Source of the DNA: an uncultured Opitutia bacterium
GTDB taxonomy: Bacteria > Verrucomicrobiota > Verrucomicrobiia > Opitutales > Opitutaceae
Reading direction: 5' to 3'
Length of the DNA stretch: 41,942 nucleotides
Assembly (NCBI GenBank): GCA_903855985.1
Contig: CAIOAO010000040.1
Coordinates: 1-41,942 of the forward strand
Shown here: positions 1 through 7,363 of the stretch, piece after piece
Layout: the number at the start of each line of letters is the position of its first letter
Position numbering within the stretch: position 1 is the stretch's first letter
Program-made: the position numbers and the translations under genes
Notes under the pieces: model-generated
Databases searched by the model: none
The model's input: the letters and a program-made list of their open reading frames with translations, nothing else
Told to the model about the DNA's origin: nothing

Positions 1-1418
1 ATCTCGTATTCCTCGCGCTTGCGCTCGTAGCTGGCCTTGGACACGAGGAGCTGCTCCTCCTTGCCCTCGGCGTCGGCGGCGACCAGCGACTGGATCTTGG
101 GGAAGATCTTGATGAAGCGGGCGAGCAGTGACTTCTTGGTGAGTTCCTCGAAGCCCTGGTTGAGCATGAGCGTGTTCGCGAGATCGCGGGCCGTTTCCGG
201 GTCGGCGGTCGAGAGCAAGTCGGCGATGAGGTCGGTGTCCTCGCTGAGGATGTCGGCGAGCGGGATGCGGCGGGCGCTGGAGGCCTGGAGCGCCTCGTAA
301 TCGATGGCGAAGAACACGGCGCCGAGGAGGCGGGGCGTGATCAGGTCGTTGAGCAGCTTCGCGAACTTCTTGGAGTGGCGGTTCTTGACGATCCAGAGGA
401 GGACCGGCGCGCGGAGATTCTGCTCGGTCTGCCAGCGCTTGAGGGCGGCGGCGAGCTCGTCGGCGTGGCCGTCCTCGATGAGGAAGTTGATGCACTCGGT
501 CGTGAACTTGCCCTGCGAGGTCTTGAGGAGGGTGAAGACGATGTCGCGGGACTCGACGGGGTGGGTGGCCTTGACCAGCTCGAGGAAGGCGGACTGGAAG
601 TGGACCGGGATCTTCTCGGCGATGGCGGGCAGGTCGCGGGCGTTGGCGATGAGGGCGGCCTGGGTGGGCTCGAAGACCTCCTCGGAACCGGCGAGCTTGG
701 CGAGGTCGTCGCGGACGGAGGCGCCGTAGAGGCGCTCGGAGGCGTCGAGCTGGTTGGAGTCCTTCACGCCGTCGGCGACGGTCTTGAGGACGGCGAGGAG
801 GTCGGTCTTGATCTCCTTCTTGGCGACGGTGGCGACGAGTTCCTCAGCCAGCGCGATGCGGCGGCGGGCGGAACGGGTGGAGTGGAATTGCTCGAGGATC
901 TCGTCCTCGGCCGAGACGGGCGTCTCGCGCAGCACGAAGAGCTCGGTCTTCTTCTCCGGCATCTGGATGCGCGGATCCTTGCCGATGGCCTTCTTGGCGG
1001 CGGACCACCATTTCTTGTATTTGTCCTCGCCGACGACCTGGGTGAGCGTGATTTCGAGGTCAATGGCGCTGGTGGCGTGATTCGGGTAGGCCTCGAGGGC
1101 CTCGGCGACGAGCTGGGCCGGATCATCGGCGATGAGCTCGGCGATCTTCTTGGGCTCGGTTTCCTTGCGCACGAGGAGGTGCTTGGCGGGCAGGACCTCC
1201 ATGGTGTTCAGGCAGAAAGCCGGGTCCATGGGGTGGGCCTTCTTGCCCTTGAAATCGATCAGGAGGCGCTGGGCGGAGTCGTCGTAGGACTTGATCTGGC
1301 CAAACCCCCAGCTCCGGTGGATGACGTAAGAACCCGGTTCCATGAGCTCAAGTTTGGCTTTCGCCGCCTTGAGGGACGGATTCTTGGCGATGAGTGCGGA
1401 GAGGGCTTCTGAATTCAT
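1..1418 (-). CDS. greA: GreA/GreB-type transcript cleavage factor with long N-terminal extension (3' end cut by window)
   Basis: The frame is open from an ATG at 1418 down to base 1, giving about 472 residues with no stop, so the C-terminus lies outside the window. The visible N-terminal ~450 residues are a largely helical extension (start MNSEALSALIAKNPSL). The last residues (LLVSKASYERKREEYE) look like the first strand and coiled coil of the GreA N-terminal domain. GreA rescues backtracked RNA polymerase by stimulating its transcript cleavage. Chlamydial and verrucomicrobial homologues are known to be much longer than the ~158-residue E. coli protein, with the GreA part at the end, which fits. 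It diverges from the rsmB-like gene with only about 31 bases between starts. I see no Shine-Dalgarno. The GreA core itself cannot be checked here. Confidence 0.8.
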   Translation of the reverse strand, partial: MNSEALSALIAKNPSLKAAKAKLELMEPGSYVIHRSWGFGQIKSYDDSAQRLLIDFKGKKAHPMDPAFCLNTMEVLPAKHLLVRKETEPKKIAELIADDPAQLVAEALEAYPNHATSAIDLEITLTQVVGEDKYKKWWSAAKKAIGKDPRIQMPEKKTELFVLRETPVSAEDEILEQFHSTRSARRRIALAEELVATVAKKEIKTDLLAVLKTVADGVKDSNQLDASERLYGASVRDDLAKLAGSEEVFEPTQAALIANARDLPAIAEKIPVHFQSAFLELVKATHPVESRDIVFTLLKTSQGKFTTECINFLIEDGHADELAAALKRWQTEQNLRAPVLLWIVKNRHSKKFAKLLNDLITPRLLGAVFFAIDYEALQASSARRIPLADILSEDTDLIADLLSTADPETARDLANTLMLNQGFEELTKKSLLARFIKIFPKIQSLVAADAEGKEEQLLVSKASYERKREEYE

Positions 1419-1449
1419 AGTTACGAAAGTGATGGCCTGAACGGGATAG

Positions 1450-2850
1450 TTGAGCGGAGAATGGCTAACCTTGTCAAACAGTGTGTCGAAATCGTCTTTC
1501 CCGGGTGCTGGCACCCCCAACGCCCGTCTAACCGCCTGGCCGGCCGCCATCGGCCTGCTGGCCAAGTGGCTCGACCGCCGCGAGCGCATCGATGAGCTCA
1601 TCGACTCGCTGCCGCCCGGCCTCAGTGGCCCCGAGCGGGCGCGCTGCCAGCACCTCGTGTTTGGCGTGGTCCGCCACTTCGGCCGGCTGGAGGCTGCGCT
1701 GGGCCGGCTGGTGTCGCATGCCCCGCGGTTTCCGACCCGGGCGGTGCTGTTCATGGCCGGTTATGAGCTGATCGAGGCGGCGGATACGCCCGAGAGCGAC
1801 GGGTTGGTGGCCAAGATCGTGCACCATGCCGTCGAGCAGACCAAGGCCGTCGCGAGCAAGTCCGAGGCCGGACTGGTCAATGCGGTCGTCCGCAAGCTGG
1901 CCCTGGCGCTGGCCGTGCCGCCGCCGCCGAAGGTCGCGTCTGCGGACGTGCTGGCGGAGTATTTTTCGCATCCGGACTGGCTGGTGAAACGCTGGCTGGT
2001 GGACTTTGGCGCGGACGCGACCCGCAAGCTGCTCGAATGGAACCAGCAGCCGGCGACGGTTTATGCCCGCTGGCGCGGGCCGGAGGGCGAGACGGCCCCG
2101 GACTTTCTGAAACCCACGCAATGGGCCGGCTTTTACGAGGTGCCGTCCGGGCAGTGGTCGAAAGTCGAGCCGCTGCTCAGGAGCGGGAAAATCTACCTGC
2201 AGGATCCGGGCACGCGCCTGGCGGTGGAGCTCCTCGCGCCGCAGGCGGGCGAGACGATCCTCGATGGCTGTGCGGCGCCCGGCGGCAAGAGCCTGCTGAT
2301 GGCCGATGCGATGAACGCCCATTCGACGGGTTCGACAGGCTCACCGCCGGCAGGCCCAGGGCCGGCGGGCAAGATCGTCGCGATGGACCTGCCGGGTCCG
2401 CGCATTGTCCGGCTGAAGGAAAACCTGTCCCGCGCCCACGGCGTGGAAGTCGCGCTCGTGCAGGCCGACCTGCTGGCGAATCCCGCGCCGACGCTGTTCG
2501 AGCACAAGCTGCCGGACAGTTACGATGCGGTGATCATTGATGTGCCGTGCTCGAACACGGGCGTGATGCGGCACCGGGCCGATGTGAAATGGCGGCTGGA
2601 GCCGCGGGACTTCGACAAGCACGGCCGCCAGCAGCTCGCGCTGCTGCACGCCGCGGCGCGGCTCGTGGCACCCGGCGGCCGGCTGGTCTACTCGACCTGC
2701 AGCATCGACCCCGAGGAGAACGAGCGGGTGATCAAGGCGTTTTTCGATAGCCGCGCTGGCGGGCCGTTCAAGCTGGCCGGGAGCGCGATCAGCCAGCCGT
2801 GGGTGACGGGGCATGATGGCGGGACGGCGTTCCTGCTGCGCAAATCGTAG
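1450..2850 (+). CDS. rsmB: RsmB/NOP2-type rRNA (cytosine-C5) methyltransferase
   Basis: Probable 16S rRNA m5C methyltransferase using S-adenosylmethionine. An N-terminal NusB-like helical domain covers about residues 30-155 and a Rossmann methyltransferase domain follows. Motif I is DGCAAPGGKS (272-281), motif IV DVPCSNTGV with Cys367, and motif VI YSTCSIDPEE with the catalytic Cys417. The two-cysteine arrangement is diagnostic of RNA m5C methyltransferases, and the NusB-like part points to RsmB rather than RsmF. Length (466 aa) is slightly above E. coli RsmB. The start is uncertain: TTG 1450 is used here, but TTG 1471 (with GGAG upstream) and GTG 1483 are in frame and no ATG is near. A Gly/Ser/Pro-rich linker at residues 289-307, just after motif I, looks like an in-frame repeat insertion. 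Confidence 0.88.
   Translation: MSGEWLTLSNSVSKSSFPGAGTPNARLTAWPAAIGLLAKWLDRRERIDELIDSLPPGLSGPERARCQHLVFGVVRHFGRLEAALGRLVSHAPRFPTRAVLFMAGYELIEAADTPESDGLVAKIVHHAVEQTKAVASKSEAGLVNAVVRKLALALAVPPPPKVASADVLAEYFSHPDWLVKRWLVDFGADATRKLLEWNQQPATVYARWRGPEGETAPDFLKPTQWAGFYEVPSGQWSKVEPLLRSGKIYLQDPGTRLAVELLAPQAGETILDGCAAPGGKSLLMADAMNAHSTGSTGSPPAGPGPAGKIVAMDLPGPRIVRLKENLSRAHGVEVALVQADLLANPAPTLFEHKLPDSYDAVIIDVPCSNTGVMRHRADVKWRLEPRDFDKHGRQQLALLHAAARLVAPGGRLVYSTCSIDPEENERVIKAFFDSRAGGPFKLAGSAISQPWVTGHDGGTAFLLRKS
2322..2372. repeat. repeat-like insertion inside rsmB
   Basis: The words ttcgacgggttcgacaggc and a flanking gccggc...gccggc dyad encode an unusual Ser/Gly/Pro-rich linker between motif I and the next beta strand. 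From experience, words like ttcgacaggctcac occur in short palindromic repeats scattered through many bacterial genomes. This origin is inference; only one copy is visible here. Confidence 0.35.
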
Positions 2851-2865
2851 CCTGAAGCTGTCAGT

Positions 2866-2926
2866 GGTTAGCTTTCAGCGGTCAGCCCGGTTTCGGAAGC
2901 TGAACGCTGACGGCTGAAAGCTGACC
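2866..2926. repeat. imperfect inverted repeat (21-bp arms) after rsmB
   Basis: The left arm at 2866-2886 and right arm at 2906-2926 are reverse complements at 19 of 21 positions (core agctttcagc / gctgaaagct), separated by 19 bases. It lies between the convergent rsmB-like and protease genes, is AT-richer than its neighbours, and could fold as a long hairpin in either transcript. Confidence 0.75.
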
Positions 2927-2929
2927 GCG

Positions 2930-2950
2930 GGCCGGCGCTTCGCGCCGGCC
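2930..2950. terminator. perfect GC hairpin at the protease stop codon
   Basis: A perfect 9-bp stem (ggccggcgc / gcgccggcc) with a ttc loop ends at the first base of the TAG stop complement (2950-2952). It sits between two convergent genes and could act as a bidirectional terminator or 3'-end stabiliser. There is no T-run, so intrinsic termination is unproven. Confidence 0.5.
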
Positions 2951-4191
2951 TAAGGCACCAGATCGAAGACGTTTACGCGTTCCGGGATCTCGGCGTTGCC
3001 GTTGAGGAACGTGAACTCGATCGAAGTCGCGGTGGCGACGAGCAGCTCGTAGCGGCGGATGTCCCATTTCGCGACGGGCTCGCCGTTGAGGCGGGTGACG
3101 AGGTCGCCGGGCTGCACGCCGGCGGTGGCGGCGGGGGAACCGGGCACCACGCTCGCCACGCGCCAGTAGACGGGGGTCTTGGTGAAGCTTAGCCCGGCAC
3201 TACGGCGCGGTTCCGGCAGGATGGGCGCGGGCGGGTCGCGCAGAAAGGTCACCTGGTTGTGCTCCTGGTCGAAGGTGACGGTGAAGTTTTTCAGGATGCC
3301 GCCGCCGAGTGAGGCGAGTTCGTCGGTGAGGTTCGCGACCGGGCGGTCGAGGGTGTAGTTCCCGATGCCCAGCGTGGCGGCGAGGCGGCCCACCTGCTCG
3401 GCGCGGTCGCCGGTCAGGGTGCCGACGGTGGCGCCAGGCCGCGGCGCGACGGCGAATTCGGGATTCAGGCCGACGGGGTTCAGGCTCAGGGCGGCGTCGC
3501 TGCCGGAGTCAATCAGCGCGGCAAACGTCCGGTCGCCGAGGCGCACGGGGATGATCGGGGTCTTGCGGTCGTTGTTGAAGGCGATGGTCGAACCCGGGAG
3601 GCGCGGCGCGGCGCTCCGGCGCTGGAGCAGCACCTGGCTGTGGGGGTAATCGAGCGTCAGCAGGGTTTCCCGGAAGAGCGGGAAGCCAAGAATGGCGTCG
3701 ATCTTCATGCCGAGGTGGGCAGAGAGCGGCGCGCAGTCGTAGATGAGCGCCTGCACGTCCTCAAAGCGCGCGCCGTCGAGTTCGAGGCGCCGGAGCATCG
3801 TGGGGGCGAGCAGGGCGGTGTCGCCCTCGGCGGATTTCACGCGCACCAGCGGGGTGCCGGGCGGGAACGGGTTTTTCTGCCCGTAGCGCGCGGCGAGTTC
3901 CGGCGAGACGAGGGTGACGGAGGCGCCGGTATCGATGAGAAAGTGATACGGCCCGTGCTTGTCCCACTTGGCCTCGACCACCAGGTAATTGGAAACCGTG
4001 AGCGCGGACAGGACGACGAGGGGCGAGTCGAGCTTGGTGCGGCCCGGGCGCGGCGGCTCGCGGTGGAAGGAAATGCAGCCCGAGACCAGCGCCAGGGCGG
4101 TGGCGGCGGCGAACCAGCGGATGAGGCGGGACGGGGCGGCGGGGGACACGGGTGAAAAGGAAACGAAAAACGGTTCGACCACCGACGCCAA
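2950..4191 (-). CDS. Lipoprotein with two retropepsin-like aspartyl protease domains and a PDZ domain
   Basis: The N-terminus has a hydrophobic segment (about residues 26-38) ending in a lipobox, LVSGC, with Cys39, so the protein is predicted to be a membrane-anchored periplasmic lipoprotein. Two retropepsin-type domains follow, with active-site motifs FLIDTGAS (Asp87) and ALIDSGSD (Asp228). Retroviral-type proteases normally dimerise to bring two Asp residues together; here one chain carries both, so it may work as a pseudo-dimer. A PDZ domain covers roughly residues 335-400 (VVPGSPAATAGVQPGDLVTRLNG). The substrate is unknown. The 25-residue stretch before the hydrophobic segment is long for a signal peptide, and a GTG start at the Val in FSPVSPA would shorten it. 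It may be cotranscribed with the channel-like gene 66 bases upstream. Confidence 0.8.
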   Translation of the reverse strand: MASVVEPFFVSFSPVSPAAPSRLIRWFAAATALALVSGCISFHREPPRPGRTKLDSPLVVLSALTVSNYLVVEAKWDKHGPYHFLIDTGASVTLVSPELAARYGQKNPFPPGTPLVRVKSAEGDTALLAPTMLRRLELDGARFEDVQALIYDCAPLSAHLGMKIDAILGFPLFRETLLTLDYPHSQVLLQRRSAAPRLPGSTIAFNNDRKTPIIPVRLGDRTFAALIDSGSDAALSLNPVGLNPEFAVAPRPGATVGTLTGDRAEQVGRLAATLGIGNYTLDRPVANLTDELASLGGGILKNFTVTFDQEHNQVTFLRDPPAPILPEPRRSAGLSFTKTPVYWRVASVVPGSPAATAGVQPGDLVTRLNGEPVAKWDIRRYELLVATATSIEFTFLNGNAEIPERVNVFDLVP

Positions 4192-4257
4192 GGCGCAAAG
4201 GGAGGAGCGGAGAAATACCCGGATGTGATCGCGTTTCCGCGCTTCGGCCGGGGTCGA

Positions 4258-4617
4258 TTACTCCTCGCGCCGGGTTTTTCCGGACTCGAGGTGAAGCGTG
4301 TGCAGCAACCGGTGGAGGACCGGCATGAGGAAGAAGCCCACGGTGGTGAGGAAGACCACGCCGCTGAACAGGGAGTACGTGCCAACAAAGAGACGTCCGC
4401 CGGTGGTCTTGATCGGGTCCAGCGGACCCATGCCCGAGAGGATCATCGTGGCGTTGGTGTAGGAATCCACCCAGCCCAGGCCCTCATAAAAATGATAGCC
4501 GATCATGCCGATACCGACGGAGCCCACGAGGGTGAGACCGGCCAGGAGGCCGTGCCGGCGGAGGCGGGTGTAGAATTTCCGGCGGGGCAGCAACGGCTCG
4601 TGATGGCATTCGTACAT
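4258..4617 (-). CDS. Small two-TM membrane protein resembling a potassium-channel pore module
   Basis: This is a 119-residue protein with a basic N-terminus, one membrane segment at about residues 24-44, a re-entrant-like loop, and a second segment at about 78-100. The layout TM-P-loop-TM is that of Ion_trans_2/KcsA-like pores. The expected filter TVGYG is replaced by TMILSGMGPLDP (57-68), so K+ selectivity is doubtful. I recall similar short proteins with an SGMGP loop in other bacteria, usually annotated as hypothetical. Function is unknown. It lies 92 bases downstream of glyA on the same strand. Confidence 0.7.
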   Translation of the reverse strand: MYECHHEPLLPRRKFYTRLRRHGLLAGLTLVGSVGIGMIGYHFYEGLGWVDSYTNATMILSGMGPLDPIKTTGGRLFVGTYSLFSGVVFLTTVGFFLMPVLHRLLHTLHLESGKTRREE

Positions 4618-4686
4618 GGGGACGCGGGCTCAGCTCCGCATCGCGCGGGGCGTGATGGCCAGCATGGCCCAATTCCGGCGGGCGGC

Positions 4687-4711
4687 AATCGTTTCCCGGA
4701 GGGAGACGATT
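4687..4711 (-). terminator. stem-loop at the glyA stop codon
   Basis: An 11-bp stem (aatcgtttccc / gggagacgatt, one G-T wobble) with a 3-base loop overlaps the glyA TAA at 4710-4712. It would fold at the very end of the glyA message. No U-run follows, so it may be a 3' stabiliser or a weak terminator. Confidence 0.5.
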
Positions 4712-5975
4712 AGCAGCGATACGGCAGGGGGTAGCGGGAGGTCAGGGCGACGACCCGCGTCTTCGTGGCGGCAATGGCCGCGGCCTCGCCCGGCTGGCCG
4801 ATAGCAGTGAGCACGGCGTCAATGCACGCGGCGATTTCGTCCATGTCCGTTTCGACGAACCCGCGGGTGGTGACGGCCGGGGTGCCGAGGCGGATGCCGG
4901 AAGCCTGGAACGGCGAGCGCGTCTCAACGGGGACGGTGTTCTTGTTGCAGGTGATGCTGGCGCGATCGAGCGTCTCCTGGGCGACCTTGGCGGTGAGGTC
5001 GGGGAGTTTCGGGCGCAGGTCCACGAGCATGAGGTGGTTGTCGGTGCCGCCGGAGACGATCTTGTAGCCCCGCGCGGTCATGGCGGCGGCGAGGGCGCGG
5101 GCGTTCTTCACGATCTGGGCCGAGTAGGTCTTGAACTCAGGCTTGAGCACCTCGCCGAAACACACGGCCTTGGCGGCGATGACATGCATCAGCGGGCCGC
5201 CCTGGGTGCCGGGGAACACGGCGGAGTCGAGGGCCTTGGCGTGTGCGGCCCGGCAGAGGATGAGGCCGCCGCGCGGGCCGCGCAGGGTCTTGTGCGTGGT
5301 GGTCGTGACGAAGTCGGCGTGCGGCACGGGCGACGGGTGCACGCCCGCGGCGACGAGGCCGGAGATGTGGGCGATGTCGGCGAACAGGAGCGCCCCGACG
5401 CTGCGGGCGATCTCGCCCATGCGGGCGAAGTCGATCACGCGGGAGTAGGCGCTGGCGCCGACGGTGATCATCTTGGGCTTTTCGCGGACGGCGACGGCGG
5501 CCAGTTCATCGTAGTCAATGAGGCCGTTGTCCTCGCGGACGCCGTACTGGCAGAAATTGTAGAGCTTGCCGGAGAAATTGGCGGGGTTGCCGTGGGTGAG
5601 GTGGCCGCCGTGGCTGAGGTTCATGCCGAGGAGCTTGTCGCCGGGCTGCAGCACGGAGGCGTAGACGGCGGTGTTGGCCTGGGCGCCGGAGTGGGGCTGG
5701 ACGTTGGCGTGCTCGGCGCCGAAGATCTGCTTCGCGCGCTCGATGGCGATGAGCTCGACCTGGTCGACAAACTCGCAGCCGCCGTACCAGCGCTTGCCCG
5801 GATAACCCTCGGCGTACTTGTTGGTGAGCACGCTGCCCTGCGCCTCAAGGACGGCCGGGTAGGTGAAATTTTCCGAGGCAATGAGCTCGATGTGACTCTG
5901 CTGGCGCGCGAGCTCGGAGGCGATCGCGGCGTGAATGGCAGGGTCGAGGGACTTGAGGGGGGCGGCGTTGAGCAT
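4710..5975 (-). CDS. glyA: Serine hydroxymethyltransferase
   Basis: PLP enzyme that interconverts serine and glycine with tetrahydrofolate, the main source of one-carbon units. The 421-residue protein has the family hallmarks: [22 protein letters not shown] near the N-terminus, [17 protein letters not shown], and the PLP-lysine motif [14 protein letters not shown]. Length matches the family. The start is ATG 5975 ([12 protein letters not shown]). The frame extends upstream to 6122, but that stretch translates a repeat element and is not conserved-looking, so it is left out. A low-molecular-weight phosphatase gene lies upstream on the same strand; a similar neighbourhood occurs around glyA in Bacillus. 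Confidence 0.97.
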   Translation of the reverse strand: MLNAAPLKSLDPAIHAAIASELARQQSHIELIASENFTYPAVLEAQGSVLTNKYAEGYPGKRWYGGCEFVDQVELIAIERAKQIFGAEHANVQPHSGAQANTAVYASVLQPGDKLLGMNLSHGGHLTHGNPANFSGKLYNFCQYGVREDNGLIDYDELAAVAVREKPKMITVGASAYSRVIDFARMGEIARSVGALLFADIAHISGLVAAGVHPSPVPHADFVTTTTHKTLRGPRGGLILCRAAHAKALDSAVFPGTQGGPLMHVIAAKAVCFGEVLKPEFKTYSAQIVKNARALAAAMTARGYKIVSGGTDNHLMLVDLRPKLPDLTAKVAQETLDRASITCNKNTVPVETRSPFQASGIRLGTPAVTTRGFVETDMDEIAACIDAVLTAIGQPGEAAAIAATKTRVVALTSRYPLPYRC

Positions 5976-5993
5976 GGGGAAAATTTCGAATTT

Positions 5994-6163
5994 GGATTTT
6001 CGAATTTCGATTGCAAGCCAACTGGCGGCCAAGGGGGCGGGAAGTTTGCCGAGCAGGCCGCCTGCCTGCAGGTGCGTGTCCGGCGCGTGAGCAAGCTCGC
6101 CGGCGACGAAAACCACCGGCACCAGCGTCCAATCGAAAATCGCGAAGCGAAAATCGAAAATCC
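5994..6163. repeat. 170-bp element bounded by ggattttcga-type inverted repeats
   Basis: The segment between glyA and the phosphatase gene starts with ggattttcgaatttcgatt (5994-6012). It ends with tandem cgaaaatc units (6131-6163), whose reverse complement begins ggattttcgattttcg. The ~118 bases between the arms are GC-rich and have no recognisable gene. The layout resembles a small MITE-like or palindromic repeat. The same cgaaaatc word recurs inside queG at 13905-13933. Confidence 0.6.
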
Positions 6164-6165
6164 AA

Positions 6166-6648
6166 TCACGCCTTCAGGCGGGACTTGAGCGCGGCCAGCA
6201 GCGACGGCAGGGCCTCGACCATCTCGTCGCGGGCGGTTTCGTAGAGCCGGATCGAGCCGCCGAACGGGTCGCCGATCTCCTTGTCGGCGGGCGCCGGCAT
6301 GAATTCGCGGAAGAGAAAGAGGTTTTTCGGCGCCGGATCGGCCTGCAGCTGGATCATCGTGCGGTGCGACTCGGTCATGCAGAGCACGGCGAAGGCCTCG
6401 TCGAGCATCGCCTGCGTGAGCGGCTGGCTGCGGTGGCGGGAGATGTCGATGCCGGCCTTCCGAAGCGCGAGCACGGAGTTTTCCGAGACGCGTTCGCCTC
6501 CGCGGGCGGCGACGCCGGCGGAGACGATCCGCAGCGAGCGCAGCGGCTCGGGCTGGGCGGCAAATGCATGCGCCAGCAGGCCGGCGGCCATCGGACTGCG
6601 GCAGATGTTGGCCGTGCAAACGACGAGGACGGTGGCGGGCGCGGGCAT
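6166..6648 (-). CDS. Low-molecular-weight protein-tyrosine phosphatase
   Basis: Cytoplasmic phosphatase of the LMW-PTP fold, 160 residues. The P-loop CX5R(S) is CTANICRS with nucleophile Cys11 and Arg17. The general-acid loop is likely GDPFGGS near the C-terminus. In the Bacillus arginine phosphatase YwlE a Thr replaces the Ile of the P-loop and confers phosphoarginine specificity. Here the Ile is kept, which favours tyrosine (or a related substrate). Such enzymes often control exopolysaccharide tyrosine kinases, but none is visible in this window. It sits upstream of glyA and 64 bases downstream of the secreted-protein gene. Confidence 0.9.
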   Translation of the reverse strand: MPAPATVLVVCTANICRSPMAAGLLAHAFAAQPEPLRSLRIVSAGVAARGGERVSENSVLALRKAGIDISRHRSQPLTQAMLDEAFAVLCMTESHRTMIQLQADPAPKNLFLFREFMPAPADKEIGDPFGGSIRLYETARDEMVEALPSLLAALKSRLKA

Positions 6649-6712
6649 CAGGGACGGCTTAACGGATCCGGTTTTCGATGAAAGGCAAAATCGGCGGGCC
6701 GGACGTGGCGAC

Positions 6713-7363
6713 TCACAGTTTCCGCAGCGCCAGCAAGGCGCGGTGCAGGTGCACGGCGCGAAGCAGCACGTGGTCGATCACCGGCGGGGGCGGGGGGGGC
6801 GGGGCGGCGGCCGGGGTTTCGGCGAGATCGGTGTCCGGCGTAGGTGCGTCGTCGGCCGGCGCGGCGTGTTCCTGGGCAATCGCGGCCTCGTCATGGCGGG
6901 GCTTGGCGGAGGGATCGGTCAGGAGGGTTGCCAGCGGCGTGCCGTGCTCGAGCGCCTCGTAGGCGGTGCGCTCGGCGGTGGGGGAGATTTTTAGGGTGAT
7001 ATCGGGGGAGAACGCAGGCGACGTGACCCCGAGCGTGACCAGGCCGGCGCCGGGATCGTGGGCGGTGAAATAGGCGAGCACGACCGGGGCGGTGTCGGCA
7101 TTGAGGAGCACGAAGACCGGGGCGGCGGCGCTGCGGGTCTTGAGCCAGGATCCGAGGGCGGCGGTGGCGCCCTCCTCGCCGCGGGCGTAGCGCAGATCGA
7201 GCACGACCGCGCCGGGTTTGCCGGTGGCGGCCGGCAGATCGGCGGGCAGTGCATGGACGCGGGAGTAAGTGAGGCCCTTGCCGAGGTCGCGCGCGAGTTG
7301 CTCGGCGGCAGCGGGGGCGGCGGCGCTGGCGGCGAGGGCGAGGAGCAGGAGGAGTTTTTTCAT
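6713..7363 (-). CDS. Small secreted protein translationally coupled to purD
   Basis: The ATG at 7363 overlaps the purD stop as ATGA, implying coupled translation. The 216-residue product starts MKKLLLLLALAASAAAPAAA, a clear Sec signal peptide. The mature part contains GAVVLDLRYARGEEG followed by PVFVLLNADTAP. This loosely recalls the core strands of S41 (C-terminal processing) proteases, but the catalytic Ser/Lys region is not evident. A Pro-rich low-complexity tract (eight consecutive Pro) lies before the C-terminal helix. I do not recognise the family. An upstream in-frame extension to 7417 would bury the signal peptide and is rejected. Confidence 0.7.
   Translation of the reverse strand: MKKLLLLLALAASAAAPAAAEQLARDLGKGLTYSRVHALPADLPAATGKPGAVVLDLRYARGEEGATAALGSWLKTRSAAAPVFVLLNADTAPVVLAYFTAHDPGAGLVTLGVTSPAFSPDITLKISPTAERTAYEALEHGTPLATLLTDPSAKPRHDEAAIAQEHAAPADDAPTPDTDLAETPAAAPPPPPPPVIDHVLLRAVHLHRALLALRKL

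Noticed and set aside
375-1412. Long plus-strand open frame opposite the GreA-like gene
   Set aside because: Gly/Leu/Asp-rich translation with no domain, fully antisense to a convincing gene. Long antisense frames are expected at this GC content.
5976-6122. Upstream extension of glyA
   Set aside because: It translates the repeat element at 5994-6163, and the normal SHMT N-terminus begins at ATG 5975.
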